The notes under the pieces were generated by a model. It saw only the letters and a program-made list of their open reading frames with translations. It was not told the origin of the DNA and searched no databases. The position numbers and the translations under genes are program-made. Positions 55,328 to 64,000 of a stretch of 64,000 nt of DNA are shown in pieces. Origin of the DNA: Nocardioides halotolerans DSM 19273 (GTDB lineage: Bacteria; Actinomycetota; Actinomycetes; Propionibacteriales; Nocardioidaceae); NCBI RefSeq assembly GCF_000422805.1, contig NZ_KE383923.1, positions 560,773 to 624,772 of the forward strand. The letters are read 5' to 3'. Position 1 is the stretch's first letter. Each line of letters begins with the position of its first letter.

Positions 55328-56029
55328 TCAGTAGAAGCCGTGGCTCTGGCTGTGACCCCAGGCCGAGCACGGCGAGCCGTAGCGGTCCTGGATGTAGCCG
55401 AGGCCCCAGGTGATCTGGGTGACCGGGTTGGTGGCCCAGTCGGCTCCGGCGGAGGCCATCTTGGAGCCGGGGAGCGCCTGCGGGATGCCGTAGGCGCTCG
55501 AGTTCGGGTTGTCGGCGTGGGGGTTCCAGTTGGACTCGCGGGTCCACAGCGAGTCGAGGCAGCCGAACTGGTCCTCGCCCCAGCCGAACTTCGAGAGCAG
55601 CGCCCGGGCGATGACGCGGGGGTCCTCGTCGGAGAGGTCCTCGGTGCGCGACATCGCGTTGCCCGCGCCGAGCGACAGCGTGTCCTTCTTCAGCGGGTCG
55701 GCCTTGGCGCGGCTGTCGGAGCGCGACACCGGCGCCTGCGCGCGGGCGTCCTCCGCGGCCGCGACCTCGGCCTGGGTGTCTGCCTCGGCGGTGTCGGAGA
55801 GCGTCGACGCGCTCGTGCCCGCTGCTGCGGAGCCGAGGTCGGCGACGCTGGTCGACGGGCTCGTCGGGTCACCGTCGGCGCTCAGCGAGAGCGCGCCGCT
55901 GCCGACCGCGAACCCGGTCGCGACGACCGCCATCGACGAGAGCGTCAGCGACGTCTTGAGCGCCGCCCGCGGCGCGCGTCGAGCCCTCGAGGCGCGGTGC
56001 TTACCGGCCTGCGGCTGTGACGACGACAC
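55328..56029 (-). CDS. transglycosylase-like / aggregation-promoting-factor C-terminal domain protein
   Basis: 233 residues: a basic N-terminus, one hydrophobic helix (about 25-48) that may be a signal or anchor, a long Ala/Ser/Asp linker, and a C-terminal lysozyme-like domain. The domain has LSKFGWGEDQFGCLDSLW, the likely catalytic Glu in TRESNWNPHADNP, AYGIPQALPGSKMA and ITWGLGYIQDRYGSPC, a layout shared with APF/lytic transglycosylase proteins. It probably remodels peptidoglycan outside the cell. The GTG at 56029 lacks a visible ribosome site; the upstream 185 bases show no motif I can name. Confidence 0.75.
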   Translation of the reverse strand: MSSSQPQAGKHRASRARRAPRAALKTSLTLSSMAVVATGFAVGSGALSLSADGDPTSPSTSVADLGSAAAGTSASTLSDTAEADTQAEVAAAEDARAQAPVSRSDSRAKADPLKKDTLSLGAGNAMSRTEDLSDEDPRVIARALLSKFGWGEDQFGCLDSLWTRESNWNPHADNPNSSAYGIPQALPGSKMASAGADWATNPVTQITWGLGYIQDRYGSPCSAWGHSQSHGFY

Positions 56030-56214
56030 GTGTCTGGGCTCGATCCATGGGGTGACGAGGAGCGCTGCGGGAGCGCCGGGCGAACTCGGTTACCTTGCCC
56101 GACACTCCAAGTGGTTGCAAACCGAACGACGCAACATGGTGCGGACGGATGACTCAGGAGTCACACCAGTCACAGGAGCCTCAGGTTCGGCGGGTCTCGG
56201 GGTCGGCTCCGGCC

Positions 56215-57555
56215 TCAGAGCGCGACGTTCTCCAGCATCTCCGTGACCAGCGCCGCGATCGGCGAGCGCTCCGACCGGGTCAGCGTCACGTGGGCGAACA
56301 GCGGGTGTCCCTTGAGCTTCTCCACCACCGCGACGACGCCGTCGTGGCGACCGACACGGAGGTTGTCGCGCTGGGCCACGTCGTGGGTGAGCACGACCTT
56401 CGAACCGGCCCCGATCCGCGACAGCACGGTGAGCAGGACGTTGCGCTCGAGCGACTGCGCCTCGTCGACGATGACGAACGCGTCGTGCAGCGAGCGGCCC
56501 CGGATGTGGGTCAGCGGCAGCACCTCGAGCATGCCGCGAGCGAGGATCTCCTCGATCACCTCGCGGGAGGTGACGGCGCCGAGGGTGTCGAACACCGCCT
56601 GCGCCCAGGGGCCCATCTTCTCCGACTCCGAGCCGGGCAGGTAGCCGAGCTCCTGGCCGCCGACGGCGAACAGCGGGCGGAACACGACGACCTTCTTGTG
56701 CTCGTTGCGCTCCAGCACGGCCTCGAGCCCGGCGCACAGGGCGAGCGCCGACTTGCCGGTGCCGGCGCGGCCACCGAGGGAGACGATGCCGACCTCGGGG
56801 TCGAGCAGCAGCTCCAGGGCGATCCGCTGCTCGGCGGAGCGGCCGTGGATGCCGAAGGCCTCGCGGTCGCCGCGCACGAGGTGGACCTGCTTGTCGGCGC
56901 CGACCCGGCCCAGCGCCGTACCGCGGTCGGAGAGCAGCACCAGCCCGGAGTGGCAGGGCAGCTCGCGGGCCGCCTCGAGGTCGAGGGTGCCGGCGTCGTA
57001 GAGGTCGTCGAGGTCGGCCGCCTCGACCTCCAGCTCGGCCATGCCGGAGTAGCCCGGGTCGGAGTCGCTGATCGCCTCGCCGCGGTACTCCTGCGCGTCG
57101 AGGCCGACCGCGGACGCCTTGATGCGCAGCGGGAGGTCCTTGCTGACCAGCGTGACCGCCGAGCCCTCGGAGGCGAGGTTGTGGGCCACCGCCAGGATCC
57201 GGGTGTCGTTGTCGCCCAGCCGGAAGCCCGACGGGAGCGAGTCGGCGTCGGTGTGGTTGAGCTCGACCCGCACGGTGCCGCCCAGGTCGCCGACCGGCAC
57301 CGGCTCGTCGAGCCGGCCGTGGGTCACCCGGAGCTCGTCCAGCATCCGCAGCGCGGTGCGGGCGAAGTAGCCCAGCTCGGGGTGGTGGCGCTTGCCCTCC
57401 AGCTCGGTGATCACGACCACCGGCAGCACGACCTCGTGCTCGTCGAAGCGCCTCAGCGCCCCCGGGTCGGCCAGCAGGACGCTGGTGTCGAGCACGTAGG
57501 TGCGCGTAGCCACATCGGTGGCCGGTCGGCTGGACTTGGGCACGATCCACCCCAC
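56215..57555 (-). CDS. PhoH2: PIN domain-PhoH ATPase fusion
   Basis: About 446 residues. N-terminal PIN nuclease domain with acidic sites in [36 protein letters not shown] and [11 protein letters not shown]-terminal PhoH ATPase with Walker [13 protein letters not shown] and Walker [10 protein letters not shown]. Such proteins couple RNA unwinding to sequence-specific cleavage and resemble toxins. No antitoxin-like small gene is visible upstream, where I see only unassigned sequence. GTG 57555 gives the whole domain; GTG 57513 ([12 protein letters not shown]) is an equally reasonable start. Neither has a clear ribosome site. Confidence 0.85.
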   Translation of the reverse strand: MGWIVPKSSRPATDVATRTYVLDTSVLLADPGALRRFDEHEVVLPVVVITELEGKRHHPELGYFARTALRMLDELRVTHGRLDEPVPVGDLGGTVRVELNHTDADSLPSGFRLGDNDTRILAVAHNLASEGSAVTLVSKDLPLRIKASAVGLDAQEYRGEAISDSDPGYSGMAELEVEAADLDDLYDAGTLDLEAARELPCHSGLVLLSDRGTALGRVGADKQVHLVRGDREAFGIHGRSAEQRIALELLLDPEVGIVSLGGRAGTGKSALALCAGLEAVLERNEHKKVVVFRPLFAVGGQELGYLPGSESEKMGPWAQAVFDTLGAVTSREVIEEILARGMLEVLPLTHIRGRSLHDAFVIVDEAQSLERNVLLTVLSRIGAGSKVVLTHDVAQRDNLRVGRHDGVVAVVEKLKGHPLFAHVTLTRSERSPIAALVTEMLENVAL

Positions 57556-57843
57556 ATGACCGGCGCGCGCACTCCTCGCCCGGCCCTAGCTCTGCTGCAA
57601 GGACCGGGAGGGAGCCCGAAGGCCGGAGTGCCGGCCCCCACGCGCGACCCGCAAGCTCGGTGAAGAGCTGTCGCAGGTCAGTTGTGGATCGTGCTTGCGC
57701 AAGATTCGGGCCTCCCGATACGGCAAGCTTCCCCACTCGCCGATGCAGCGAACGTACGCCGAGTCGTCCGGCCTACCGGTGCGACACGCCCGACCACGCG
57801 GTGACGAGCAGGTGACGTCCAGACACCCGCGCGACACCATCGC
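57556..57843. other. long non-coding stretch upstream of phoH2
   Basis: Nearly 290 bases with no supported gene or known RNA. Points noted: GGCCGG-4-CCGGCC-type arms at about 57630-57640, and on the minus strand two CGTCACC repeats near 57795-57825. The stretch presumably holds the phoH2 promoter. Confidence 0.3.
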
Positions 57844-58258
57844 CGCGGATTGGGGGCCGAAGCTCGCGGGGGTGTCTGGGCCGCAATTGGAGCGTGGGAG
57901 CGCAGCGACCCGGTTTTTCCGAGGGGAGCGAGGCGCCCCGCGATCGGCCTCCGGGCCGTGGCGCCTGCGCCGCAGCGAGCGCCAGCGAGCAAGGCGCCGC
58001 GAAGCTGGCGCCACGGACTGGGGGCCGAAGCTCGCGGGGGTATCAAGCCAGCCGCGGATTGGGGGCCGAAGCTCGCGGGGTGTCTGGGCCGCAATTGGAG
58101 CGTGGGAGCGCAGCGACCCGGTCTTTCTGAGCGCAGCGAGGCGCCCCGCGATCGGCCTCCGAGCCGCGGCGACCGCGCCGAAGCGAGTGCAGCGAGCGAG
58201 GCGCCGCGAGCGCAGCGAGCAGTCGCGGCGGATTGGGGGCCGAAGCTCGCGGGGGTAT
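57844..58258. repeat. dispersed ~160-bp intergenic repeat, block B (two full copies, inverted, plus two fragments)
   Basis: Full copies 57884-58042 and 58092-58258 are in reverse orientation to block A at 4988-5366: they begin CAATTGGAGCGTGGGAGCGC and end GGGGGCCGAAGCTCGCGGGG. Between them and before them lie fragments of the GATTGGGGGCCGAAGCTCGC end (57844-57878 and 58058-58083). Here they run head-to-tail in front of the cis-prenyl transferase stop. Open frames through this block arise from repetitive low-complexity bases and are not genes. Confidence 0.8.
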
Positions 58259-58262
58259 CAGG

Positions 58263-59042
58263 TCACGCGCCGAAGCGGCGCTCCCTTTGGGCGTAGGCCC
58301 GGATCGCGCGGAGGAAGTCGACCCGGCGGAAGTCGGGCCAGTAGGCCTCGCAGAAGTAGAACTCCGACTGGGCGCTCTGCCAGAGCAGGAAGCCGCCGAG
58401 CCGCTGCTCGCCGGACGTGCGGATGACGAGGTCGGGGTCGGGCTGCCCCTTGGTGTAGAGGTGCTGGGCGATGTGCTCGACGTCGATGACCTCGGCGAGC
58501 TCCTCGAGGCTGCTGCCGGCGGCAGCGTGCTCGTGGAGCAGCGAGCGGACGGCGTCCGCGATCTCGCGGCGGCCGCCGTACCCGACCGCGACGTTGACGA
58601 GCAGCCCGTCGGCGTCGCGGGTGGCCTCCTCGGCGGCCTTGAGCCGCTCGGCCGTGGCCGCGGGCAGCAGGTCGAGCGCCCCGACGGGGTGCACCCGCCA
58701 GCGCCCCTCGGCGGCCAGCGAGTCGACCGCGCCCTCGATGATCGTGAGCAGGCCGGCGAGCTGGTCGGGCGGTCGGCTGGTGAGGTTGTCGCTCGAGAGC
58801 AGCCACAGAGTGACCACCTCGACGCCGACCTCCTCGCACCAGCCGAGCAGCGGGCGGATGTTGTCGGCCCCGGCCTGGTAGCCCTCCGCCGTGCCGAGCC
58901 CGACCGCCTTCGCCCAGCGCCGGTTGCCGTCGAGCATCACGCCGACGTGCTTGGGCACCCGGTCGAGCGCCATCCGGCGCAGCATCCGGGCCTCGTAGAC
59001 GGGATAGATGACCTTGCGAAGGCCACGCTTCCAGTCCGCCAC
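58263..59042 (-). CDS. isoprenyl transferase (cis-prenyl diphosphate synthase)
   Basis: 259 residues of the UppS family. The catalytic Asp is in VMLDGNRRWAK, followed by NIRPLLGWCEEVGV, LWLLSSDNL, GYGGRREI and RTSGEQRLGGFLLWQ, all canonical. It condenses IPP units in cis; actinobacterial genomes have two paralogues, and the short N-terminus and neighbouring trhA gene suggest the short-chain (Z,E-farnesyl) one like Rv1086. GTG 59042 is exactly six bases after TACCAT, thus leaderless. Confidence 0.85.
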   Translation of the reverse strand: MADWKRGLRKVIYPVYEARMLRRMALDRVPKHVGVMLDGNRRWAKAVGLGTAEGYQAGADNIRPLLGWCEEVGVEVVTLWLLSSDNLTSRPPDQLAGLLTIIEGAVDSLAAEGRWRVHPVGALDLLPAATAERLKAAEEATRDADGLLVNVAVGYGGRREIADAVRSLLHEHAAAGSSLEELAEVIDVEHIAQHLYTKGQPDPDLVIRTSGEQRLGGFLLWQSAQSEFYFCEAYWPDFRRVDFLRAIRAYAQRERRFGA

Positions 59043-59122
59043 GCCACGATGGTAACGAGAGGGCCGGGTGATCTTCGGCGCATCCTCACCGGAGGCTCAG
59101 GTGGTCTGGGTACCGTCGCGCC

Positions 59123-59863
59123 ATGAGCAACCCGGTCTCCGACGCAGTGCGCGCAGGCATGGACAGCCTCCATGACTCCGTCGCCGAGGTCTCCGAGCGG
59201 TTCGAGCACGTCAAGCCGAAGCTCCGCGGCTGGCTGCACCTGGTCACGGCCCCGCTCGCGCTCGCCGCCGGCATCGTGCTGATCTGCCTCTCCCCCGACA
59301 CCACCACCCGGATCGGCTCGGCGGTCTTCACCGCGTCGGCCGTCCTCCTCTTCGGTGTCTCCGCGACCTACCACACCGGCACGTGGTCACCGCGCGTCTG
59401 GGCGTTCCTGCGCCGCTTCGACCACTCGAACGTGTTCCTGCTCATCGCCGGGTCCTACACGCCGTTCAGCCTGCTCCTGCTCCACGGCACCGCCCGCGTC
59501 GCGCTGCTCACCACCGTCTGGACCGGCGCGATCCTCGGCGTGCTGTTCCGGATCTTCTGGACCGACGCGCCGCGCTGGCTCTACACACCCATCTACATCG
59601 CGCTCGGCTGGGCGGCGATCTTCTTCATCCCAGCATTCTTCCACGGCGCGACCGGGCTGGGCGTCGGCATCGGCGTCGCGGTCTTCGTGCTGATCCTTGC
59701 CGGCGGCGCGCTCTACACCTTCGGCGGCGTCGTCTACGGCTTCAAGCGCCCCGACCCGTGGCCGCGCTGGTTCGGCTTCCACGAGGTGTTCCACTCGTTC
59801 ACCGTGCTGGCCTTCGTGTCGCACTACGTCGGCATCAGCATGGCGACGTACGCACTGAGGTAG
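59123..59863 (+). CDS. trhA: hemolysin III / TrhA family (PAQR) membrane protein
   Basis: 246 residues: N-terminal amphipathic region, then seven hydrophobic helices with the PAQR metal sites in FGVSATYHTG, RRFDHSNVFLLIAGSYTPF and the C-terminal FGFHEVFHSFTVLAFVSHY. TrhA family members have been linked to membrane energetics and fluidity; the hemolysin name is historical. ATG 59123 is exactly six bases after TACCGT, leaderless. It diverges from the cis-prenyl transferase, as I remember from mycobacteria (Rv1085c/Rv1086). Confidence 0.9.
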   Translation: MSNPVSDAVRAGMDSLHDSVAEVSERFEHVKPKLRGWLHLVTAPLALAAGIVLICLSPDTTTRIGSAVFTASAVLLFGVSATYHTGTWSPRVWAFLRRFDHSNVFLLIAGSYTPFSLLLLHGTARVALLTTVWTGAILGVLFRIFWTDAPRWLYTPIYIALGWAAIFFIPAFFHGATGLGVGIGVAVFVLILAGGALYTFGGVVYGFKRPDPWPRWFGFHEVFHSFTVLAFVSHYVGISMATYALR

Positions 59864-59908
59864 CGCTCCGAGGCACGAGGAGCGCTCCGAAGGGCGTCGT
59901 CATCGATG

Positions 59909-60064
59909 GTTGAGCAGCGAGCGCGACCCCGCGAGGAACGAGCGGGGTCGCGACCGAGCGTGTCGAAACCTCCGCAAGGAAGGCACCCGAGCCGACCCTG
60001 ATCGGGTCCCTGCCCGGGCTGGGAGGTTTCGATACGGTTGCTGCGCAACCTCCTCAACCAGCGG
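59909..60064. repeat. dispersed intergenic repeat, second family (copy 3)
   Basis: Between convergent trhA and aldehyde dehydrogenase. Holds ATGGTTGAGCAGCGAGCGCG, CCCCGCGAGGAACGAGCGGG, CCGCAAGGAAGGCACC (59972-59987, exact match to 26114-26129) and GAGGTTTCGATACGGTTGCT followed by CTCCTCAACCAGCGG. GGTTGAG and CTCAACC arms at the ends are inverted, so the block can fold as a long imperfect hairpin. Confidence 0.6.
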
Positions 60065-61564
60065 TCACGACTTCCTTATCGTTGTTCCCCGGCCGTGGAG
60101 CATGGTGATCATCGAGGCCAGCTGCTGGTCGGCCTTCTCGGTGCGGGCGAAGGTCGTGAGCGCGAGGAGCGGCTTGAACCGCTGGCGCGCGATCGCCTTG
60201 GCGAAGGTGAACTCCTTGAGGCCGTCGGGGCCGTGGATGCGGCCGAAGCCGGAGTCGCCCACGCCCCCGAACGGCAGCGAGGGGACGGCGGCGAAGGTGA
60301 TCACGCCGTTGACCGCGGTCATGCCAGAGCGGATGCGCGAGGCGAGCTCCATGCCGCGGGCCTTGGAGAAGACCGTCGACCCGAGCCCGTAGCGCGTCGC
60401 GTTGGTGCGCTCGACCGCCTCGTCCATGTCCTTGACCTTGGCGACGGTGACGGTCGGACCGAAGGTCTCCTCCTGCACCGCCTCGGAGTCCTCGGGCACG
60501 TCGACCAGCACCGTCGGCTGCACGAACCGCTCGCCGACGGCCTCGGTGCCGCCGACCACGGCGCGGCCGCCGCGGGCGAGCGCGTCGTCGATGTGCCGCT
60601 TGATGACCTCGAGCTGCCTGGGCATCGTGATCGGCCCGATCTTGGAGTCCGCCCCGTCGTACGCCGTCACCTCGCGCGCCTTGGCGGTCAGCATCGACAG
60701 GAACTCGTCGTAGACGCGCTCGTGGACGTAGACCCGCTCCACGCCGGTGCAGGTCTGGCCGGCGTTGGCGCAGGCACCCCAGAGCGCGGCGTCGGCCGCC
60801 GCCTCGAGGTCGGCGTCGGAGTCGACGAGCAGCGCGTCCTTGCCGCCGGCCTCGATCACGACCGGCGTGAGGGACTCGGCGCAGGCGGCCATCACCTTCT
60901 TCCCGGTGGCCGTCGATCCGGTGAACGCGATCTTGTCGACGCCCGACGTGCACAGCGCGTGACCGGTCTCCCCGAAGCCGGTGACCACCTGGAGCACCGG
61001 CCGGCCCACCGACTCGAGGAAGGTCCGGGCCAGCCACTCGCCGACGCCGGGGGTGTACTCCGACGGCTTGAACACCACTGCGTTGCCGGCCGCGAGCGCG
61101 TAGCCGATCGAGCCCATCGGCGTGAAGACCGGGTAGTTCCACGGGCCGATCACGCCGATCACGCCGAGCGGCTGGTACTCGACGTACGCCGCCTGGTTGG
61201 CCATCAGCAGCCCGCTCGGGACCTTGCGCCGCTTGAGCACCTTCTCGGCGTGGGTGGCGGCCCACGCGAGGTGGTCGATGGCCAGCGCTGCCTCGAGCAT
61301 CGCGTCGCCGTGCGGCTTGCCGGTCTCCTCGTGCATCACCTGGGCGAGCTGCGCGACCCGGCGGGTCATCGCGCCCTTCCAGGTCTGGAGGTGCTTCTCC
61401 CGCTCGTCGAAGGACAGCGCGCGCCACCACGCCGCCTCCTCACGGGCGCGGTCGACCGCCGCCTGCACCTCCTCGGGGGAGTTGACGGGGTGGTGACCGA
61501 CGACGTCGCCGGTGCGGGGGTCGAGTGACTCGAAGGTCGTGGCCGGGGCCTCGGTGGTCGTCAT
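60065..61564 (-). CDS. aldehyde dehydrogenase (NAD(P)+-dependent, succinate-semialdehyde-type)
   Basis: 499 residues. Rossmann part [36 protein letters not shown]; active-site Glu in [12 protein letters not shown], and nucleophile Cys in [10 protein letters not shown]-terminal [18 protein letters not shown] and [16 protein letters not shown]. The lineage resembles SSADH/aldehyde dehydrogenases annotated with GMC oxidoreductases. It is coupled to the GMC gene by an ATGA overlap and probably oxidises the aldehyde that the neighbour produces, or the two act on related alcohols. Confidence 0.88.
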   Translation of the reverse strand: MTTTEAPATTFESLDPRTGDVVGHHPVNSPEEVQAAVDRAREEAAWWRALSFDEREKHLQTWKGAMTRRVAQLAQVMHEETGKPHGDAMLEAALAIDHLAWAATHAEKVLKRRKVPSGLLMANQAAYVEYQPLGVIGVIGPWNYPVFTPMGSIGYALAAGNAVVFKPSEYTPGVGEWLARTFLESVGRPVLQVVTGFGETGHALCTSGVDKIAFTGSTATGKKVMAACAESLTPVVIEAGGKDALLVDSDADLEAAADAALWGACANAGQTCTGVERVYVHERVYDEFLSMLTAKAREVTAYDGADSKIGPITMPRQLEVIKRHIDDALARGGRAVVGGTEAVGERFVQPTVLVDVPEDSEAVQEETFGPTVTVAKVKDMDEAVERTNATRYGLGSTVFSKARGMELASRIRSGMTAVNGVITFAAVPSLPFGGVGDSGFGRIHGPDGLKEFTFAKAIARQRFKPLLALTTFARTEKADQQLASMITMLHGRGTTIRKS

Positions 61565-63153
61565 CGGCTCTCCTTGATGAGGTCGGCGGCCTTCTCGCCG
61601 ATCATGATCGTGGGCGCGTTGGTGTTGCCGCGGGGCACGGCCGGCATGACCGAGGCGTCGACCACGCGCAGCCCGTCGACGCCGCGCACCCGCAGCTCGG
61701 CGTCGACCACGGCGTCCTCGCCCGAGCCCATCGCGCAGGTCGAGGTCGGGTGGTAGAGCGTCTGCGCCCAGGTGCGGACGTGCTCGACGATCTCGTCGTC
61801 GGTGGGCGACGACGAGACCTGCCAGGGCTCGACGAGGTACGACGCCAGCGCGCCCTGGGTGCAGATCTCCCAGGTCCGCTTCATCCCGGCGAGGGTCGCG
61901 TCGAGGTCGGACTGGTCGTCGAAGTACGCCGGGTCGATGGCCGGGTGCCAAGCGGGGTCGGCCGACCGCAACCGCACCGTGCCGCGGCTCGCGACCGAGA
62001 CCAGGGTGGACGCGACCGTCACCATCGACCGGGTCGGCTCGTGCAGCCCGTTGTCGTAGAAGCCGGCCGGCGCCGCGTGGATCTGCAGGTCGGGCGCGGG
62101 CAGCCCGTCGCGGGTGGTGAAGAACGCGCCCGCCTCCCCGACGTTGGAGGAGAGCGGGCCGGTGCCGCGGGCCTTCCACCGCACGAAGTTCCGCACGTTG
62201 TTGAGCTGTGCGATGTCGGTGGTGTCCTTGGTGTACCAGAGCCAGCCGGCCGCCGGGTGGTCCTGGAGGTTGGCGCCGACGCCGGGGAGGTCGACCTTCG
62301 ACTCGACGCCCACCTCGGCGAGGTGGCTGGCCGGACCGATGCCGGAGAGCAGGAGCAGCTGCGGGCTGTTGATCGCGCCGCCGCTGAGCATGACCTCGCG
62401 CGAGGCGTGCACCGTGTGCTCGGCACCGGACTGGCGGAAGGTCACCCCGGTGGCGCGGGTCGACCCGCCCGCCGACTCCAGCAGGACGCCGGTGGCGAGC
62501 GCGCCGGTCTCGACGGTGAGGTTGTCGCGGGACCGGGCCGGCCTCAGGTAGGCCTCGTTGACCGACCAGCGGCGGCCCTTCCTGCACGTCACCTGGTAGA
62601 GCCCGGCGCCCTCCTGCTCGGCGCCGTTGAAGTCGTCGGTGGGCTTGATGCCGGCGCTGAGGGCGCTGTCGACGAACGCCTGGCTCAGCTCGTGGGTGTA
62701 GCGGCGGTCCTCGACGTGCAGCGGCCCGCCCTGGCCGTGGAACGGTCCGCCGAGCCGGGTGTTGCCCTCGGACTTCACGAAGTACGGCAGCACGTCGTCG
62801 TAGCCCCACCCGGCGGCGCCGTACTGGTCGCGCCAGGAGTCGTAGTCGGCGCGGTTGCCGCGGATGTAGATCATCGCGTTCATCGACGAGCAGCCGCCGA
62901 GAGCCTTCATCCGTGGCCAGTAGGCGCGGCGGCCGTTGAGCTGCTTCTGCTCGGTGGTCTCGTAGTTCCAGTCCCACCGGGTCTTGAACAGGCTCGAGAA
63001 CGCCGCGGGGATCATCACCTCGTCGGCGTCCGCCTCCCCGCCCGCCTCGAGGAGGCAGACCGTGACGCCCGGGTCCTCGGAGAGCCTCGCGGCGAGGACG
63101 GCGCCGGCGCTGCCGGCTCCGACGATGACGTAGTCGTAGGTCTCCTCCGGCAT
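61561..63153 (-). CDS. GMC family oxidoreductase (choline dehydrogenase-like)
   Basis: 530 residues with the FAD motif [20 protein letters not shown], a [21 protein letters not shown] signature 1, [18 protein letters not shown] signature 2, and the catalytic His in [12 protein letters not shown] with a terminal [20 protein letters not shown]. It oxidises a primary or secondary alcohol; choline is possible but not shown. ATG 63153 is exactly six bases after TAGGTT, leaderless, so this gene starts the operon with the aldehyde dehydrogenase. Confidence 0.9.
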   Translation of the reverse strand: MPEETYDYVIVGAGSAGAVLAARLSEDPGVTVCLLEAGGEADADEVMIPAAFSSLFKTRWDWNYETTEQKQLNGRRAYWPRMKALGGCSSMNAMIYIRGNRADYDSWRDQYGAAGWGYDDVLPYFVKSEGNTRLGGPFHGQGGPLHVEDRRYTHELSQAFVDSALSAGIKPTDDFNGAEQEGAGLYQVTCRKGRRWSVNEAYLRPARSRDNLTVETGALATGVLLESAGGSTRATGVTFRQSGAEHTVHASREVMLSGGAINSPQLLLLSGIGPASHLAEVGVESKVDLPGVGANLQDHPAAGWLWYTKDTTDIAQLNNVRNFVRWKARGTGPLSSNVGEAGAFFTTRDGLPAPDLQIHAAPAGFYDNGLHEPTRSMVTVASTLVSVASRGTVRLRSADPAWHPAIDPAYFDDQSDLDATLAGMKRTWEICTQGALASYLVEPWQVSSSPTDDEIVEHVRTWAQTLYHPTSTCAMGSGEDAVVDAELRVRGVDGLRVVDASVMPAVPRGNTNAPTIMIGEKAADLIKESR

Positions 63154-63260
63154 GGCCCGAACCTACTCCCGGCGTCCACCCCGACCAGCGCGGAACTAGA
63201 ACGTGTTTCCGTCGTGGCGGCCGTGCCTCCGGGTGACGTCGAGCCGCACGCCCCGGCCGG

Positions 63261-63704
63261 TCAGCGACGCACGCGGTCGGCCGCGAGCCGGGCGAGCGCC
63301 AGCGCAGCCACGAGCAGCCCGAAGTCGCGCAGCGCCACGTCGTAGAAGTCGCCGAGCGTGAGCAGGTCGACGATGATCCCGGCCAGCCACAGGGCCACGA
63401 CGTAGCCGCCCAGGTGCGGGCGGAGCGCGACCACCAGGCCGGCGACGATCTCGACCACGCCGACGACGAGCATGGCGTCGTGGGCAGAGCCCGGCACGAG
63501 GTCGTTGATCCACGGGGCGAGGTAGAAGTCCCAGTCGCAGAGGACCTGGGCGAACTTGTCGAGCCCGAAGGCGATCGGAGCGATCGTGAACACCGTGCGG
63601 AGCAGGAGGAAGGCCTGGTCGGCACCCGTGCGGGGCACCCACGACGGGGCGGAGGAGTCGACCCGGGTCCCGTCGGTGTTGCTCGTGTTGGTCGTGGCGG
63701 TCAT
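63261..63704 (-). CDS. DoxX-like membrane protein
   Basis: 147 residues with about four hydrophobic helices; the segment LLLRTVFTIAPIAFGLDKFAQ and later VVGVVEIVAGLVVAL are typical of DoxX-like proteins. The activity is unknown; relatives act with thiol or quinone systems. AAAGGTGA precedes the ATG at 63704. It is divergent from a winged-helix regulator with a shared 11-bp inverted repeat at 63714-63786, so likely regulated by that protein. Confidence 0.75.
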   Translation of the reverse strand: MTATTNTSNTDGTRVDSSAPSWVPRTGADQAFLLLRTVFTIAPIAFGLDKFAQVLCDWDFYLAPWINDLVPGSAHDAMLVVGVVEIVAGLVVALRPHLGGYVVALWLAGIIVDLLTLGDFYDVALRDFGLLVAALALARLAADRVRR

Positions 63705-63713
63705 GGCGTCACC

Positions 63714-63786
63714 TTTCTAAAAGAGAATGTTGTATCCACTAGACACCCGCTGGCCTTCTAACGTCAAGATGTCTATCTTTTAGAAA
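63714..63786. promoter_or_regulatory. divergent promoter region with nested inverted repeats
   Basis: TTTCTAAAAGA (63714-63724) and TCTTTTAGAAA (63776-63786) are perfect inverted 11-mers; inside lie TAGACA (63740-63745) and TGTCTA (63770-63775). On the minus strand TTGACG and TCTAGT, 18 bases apart, form a likely promoter for the DoxX gene. The region is strikingly AT-rich for this genome. Confidence 0.65.
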
Positions 63787-64000
63787 TGCGCTTCTTCCGA
63801 CGCACGGCTCCCGACGCCGCGGTGGCGGGCATCGCCGCCCTGGCCGAGCCCGTGCGCCGCGACCTGTTCGACTTCGTCGTGCGCTCCGGCACGGCCGTGA
63901 GCCGCGACGAAGCGGCCGAAGGCGTGGGGGTGCCGCCCCACACGGCGAAGTTCCACCTCGACCGCCTGGTGCAGGAAGGGCTGCTCGAGGTCGAGTTCCG
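63786..64000 (+). CDS. winged-helix transcriptional regulator, ArsR-like (truncated by window edge)
   Basis: 71 residues visible; the rest lies off the right edge. Residues 12-70 fit a winged helix: IAALAEPVRRDLFDFVV, DEAAEGVGVPPHTAKFHLDR (recognition helix) and LVQEGLLEVEF. This resembles ArsR-like helix-turn-helix domains that often carry a C-terminal sensing domain. The ATG at 63786 overlaps the last base of an inverted-repeat half-site, so self-repression is probable. Confidence 0.75.
   Translation, partial: MRFFRRTAPDAAVAGIAALAEPVRRDLFDFVVRSGTAVSRDEAAEGVGVPPHTAKFHLDRLVQEGLLEVEF

Noticed and set aside
56030..56214. c-di-AMP (ydaO) riboswitch upstream of the cell-wall protein gene
   Set aside because: Such riboswitches precede many actinobacterial cell-wall hydrolase genes, but the conserved GGGUGAAUCC and GCUAACC elements are not found on the minus strand here.
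57695..58426. Open frames through repeat block B
   Set aside because: They follow the repeat units in several frames and encode only repetitive Arg/Ala/Pro sequence; no start signals.

Overview
The window is a very GC-rich actinobacterial chromosome segment. The mycothiol gene mshB, an LpqY-SugABC-type importer, a short-chain cis-prenyl transferase, a PIN-PhoH2 protein and many leaderless starts point to Actinomycetota. A nocardioform relative such as Nocardioides is my best guess, from general protein resemblance only. The segment reads as chromosome: core genes dominate and I saw no phage, plasmid, IS element, CRISPR array, rRNA or tRNA.

Layout. 1-8.4 kb: a truncated secreted YCF48-like gene, a VanW-family gene, DUF6113-mshB, a NUDIX hydrolase, an unknown gene, a first block of a dispersed ~160-bp repeat, thioesterase/VOC, a GNAT/FemAB-like gene and a GH16 lipoprotein. 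8.4-15 kb: a SNF2-type helicase, MarR, an MFS exporter divergent from an SRPBCC gene with related palindromes in both promoters, an HNH protein with an altered motif, and a CarH-like B12 photoreceptor with tandem 11-bp repeats in its promoter. 15-26 kb: ychF, a divergent EF-Tu paralogue, a PcsA-type CDP-alcohol phosphotransferase, xth, DUF6542, a YrdC/YciO protein, an orphan BcsB-like protein with an acidic repeat tail, ispH, xseA-xseB. 26-31.3 kb: DUF4245, then a TIR-nSTAND-TM-beta-propeller protein translationally coupled to an SLC13/ArsB-type permease; this pair interrupts what I recall as a conserved DUF4245-glpX neighbourhood and is the best candidate for an undescribed (defence-type) system. 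31.3-34.2 kb: glpX and two alpha/beta hydrolases. 34.2-50.4 kb: carbohydrate and solute uptake: MsiK/UgpC-type ATPase, sugar-binding protein and two permeases, GH1 beta-glucosidase and a CebR-like LacI regulator with matching operators; then an lpqY-sugABC-type operon; DUF1707; then a PotABCD/AfuABC-like operon. 50.4-59.9 kb: class I fumarase, small genes, class II fumarase, a cell-wall protein, phoH2, a second repeat block, uppS-like and trhA. 59.9-64 kb: aldehyde dehydrogenase-GMC oxidoreductase operon, DoxX and a truncated winged-helix regulator.

How it works together. The backbone ychF / ispH-xseAB / DUF4245-glpX / fum / phoH2 / cis-prenyl transferase / trhA resembles the order I remember from Mycobacterium tuberculosis (Rv1112 down to Rv1085c), with sugar-transport blocks and the TIR-STAND pair inserted. 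Many starts lie exactly six bases after a TANNNT -10 hexamer, so leaderless transcription appears to be the default here; I used this geometry to choose several start codons.
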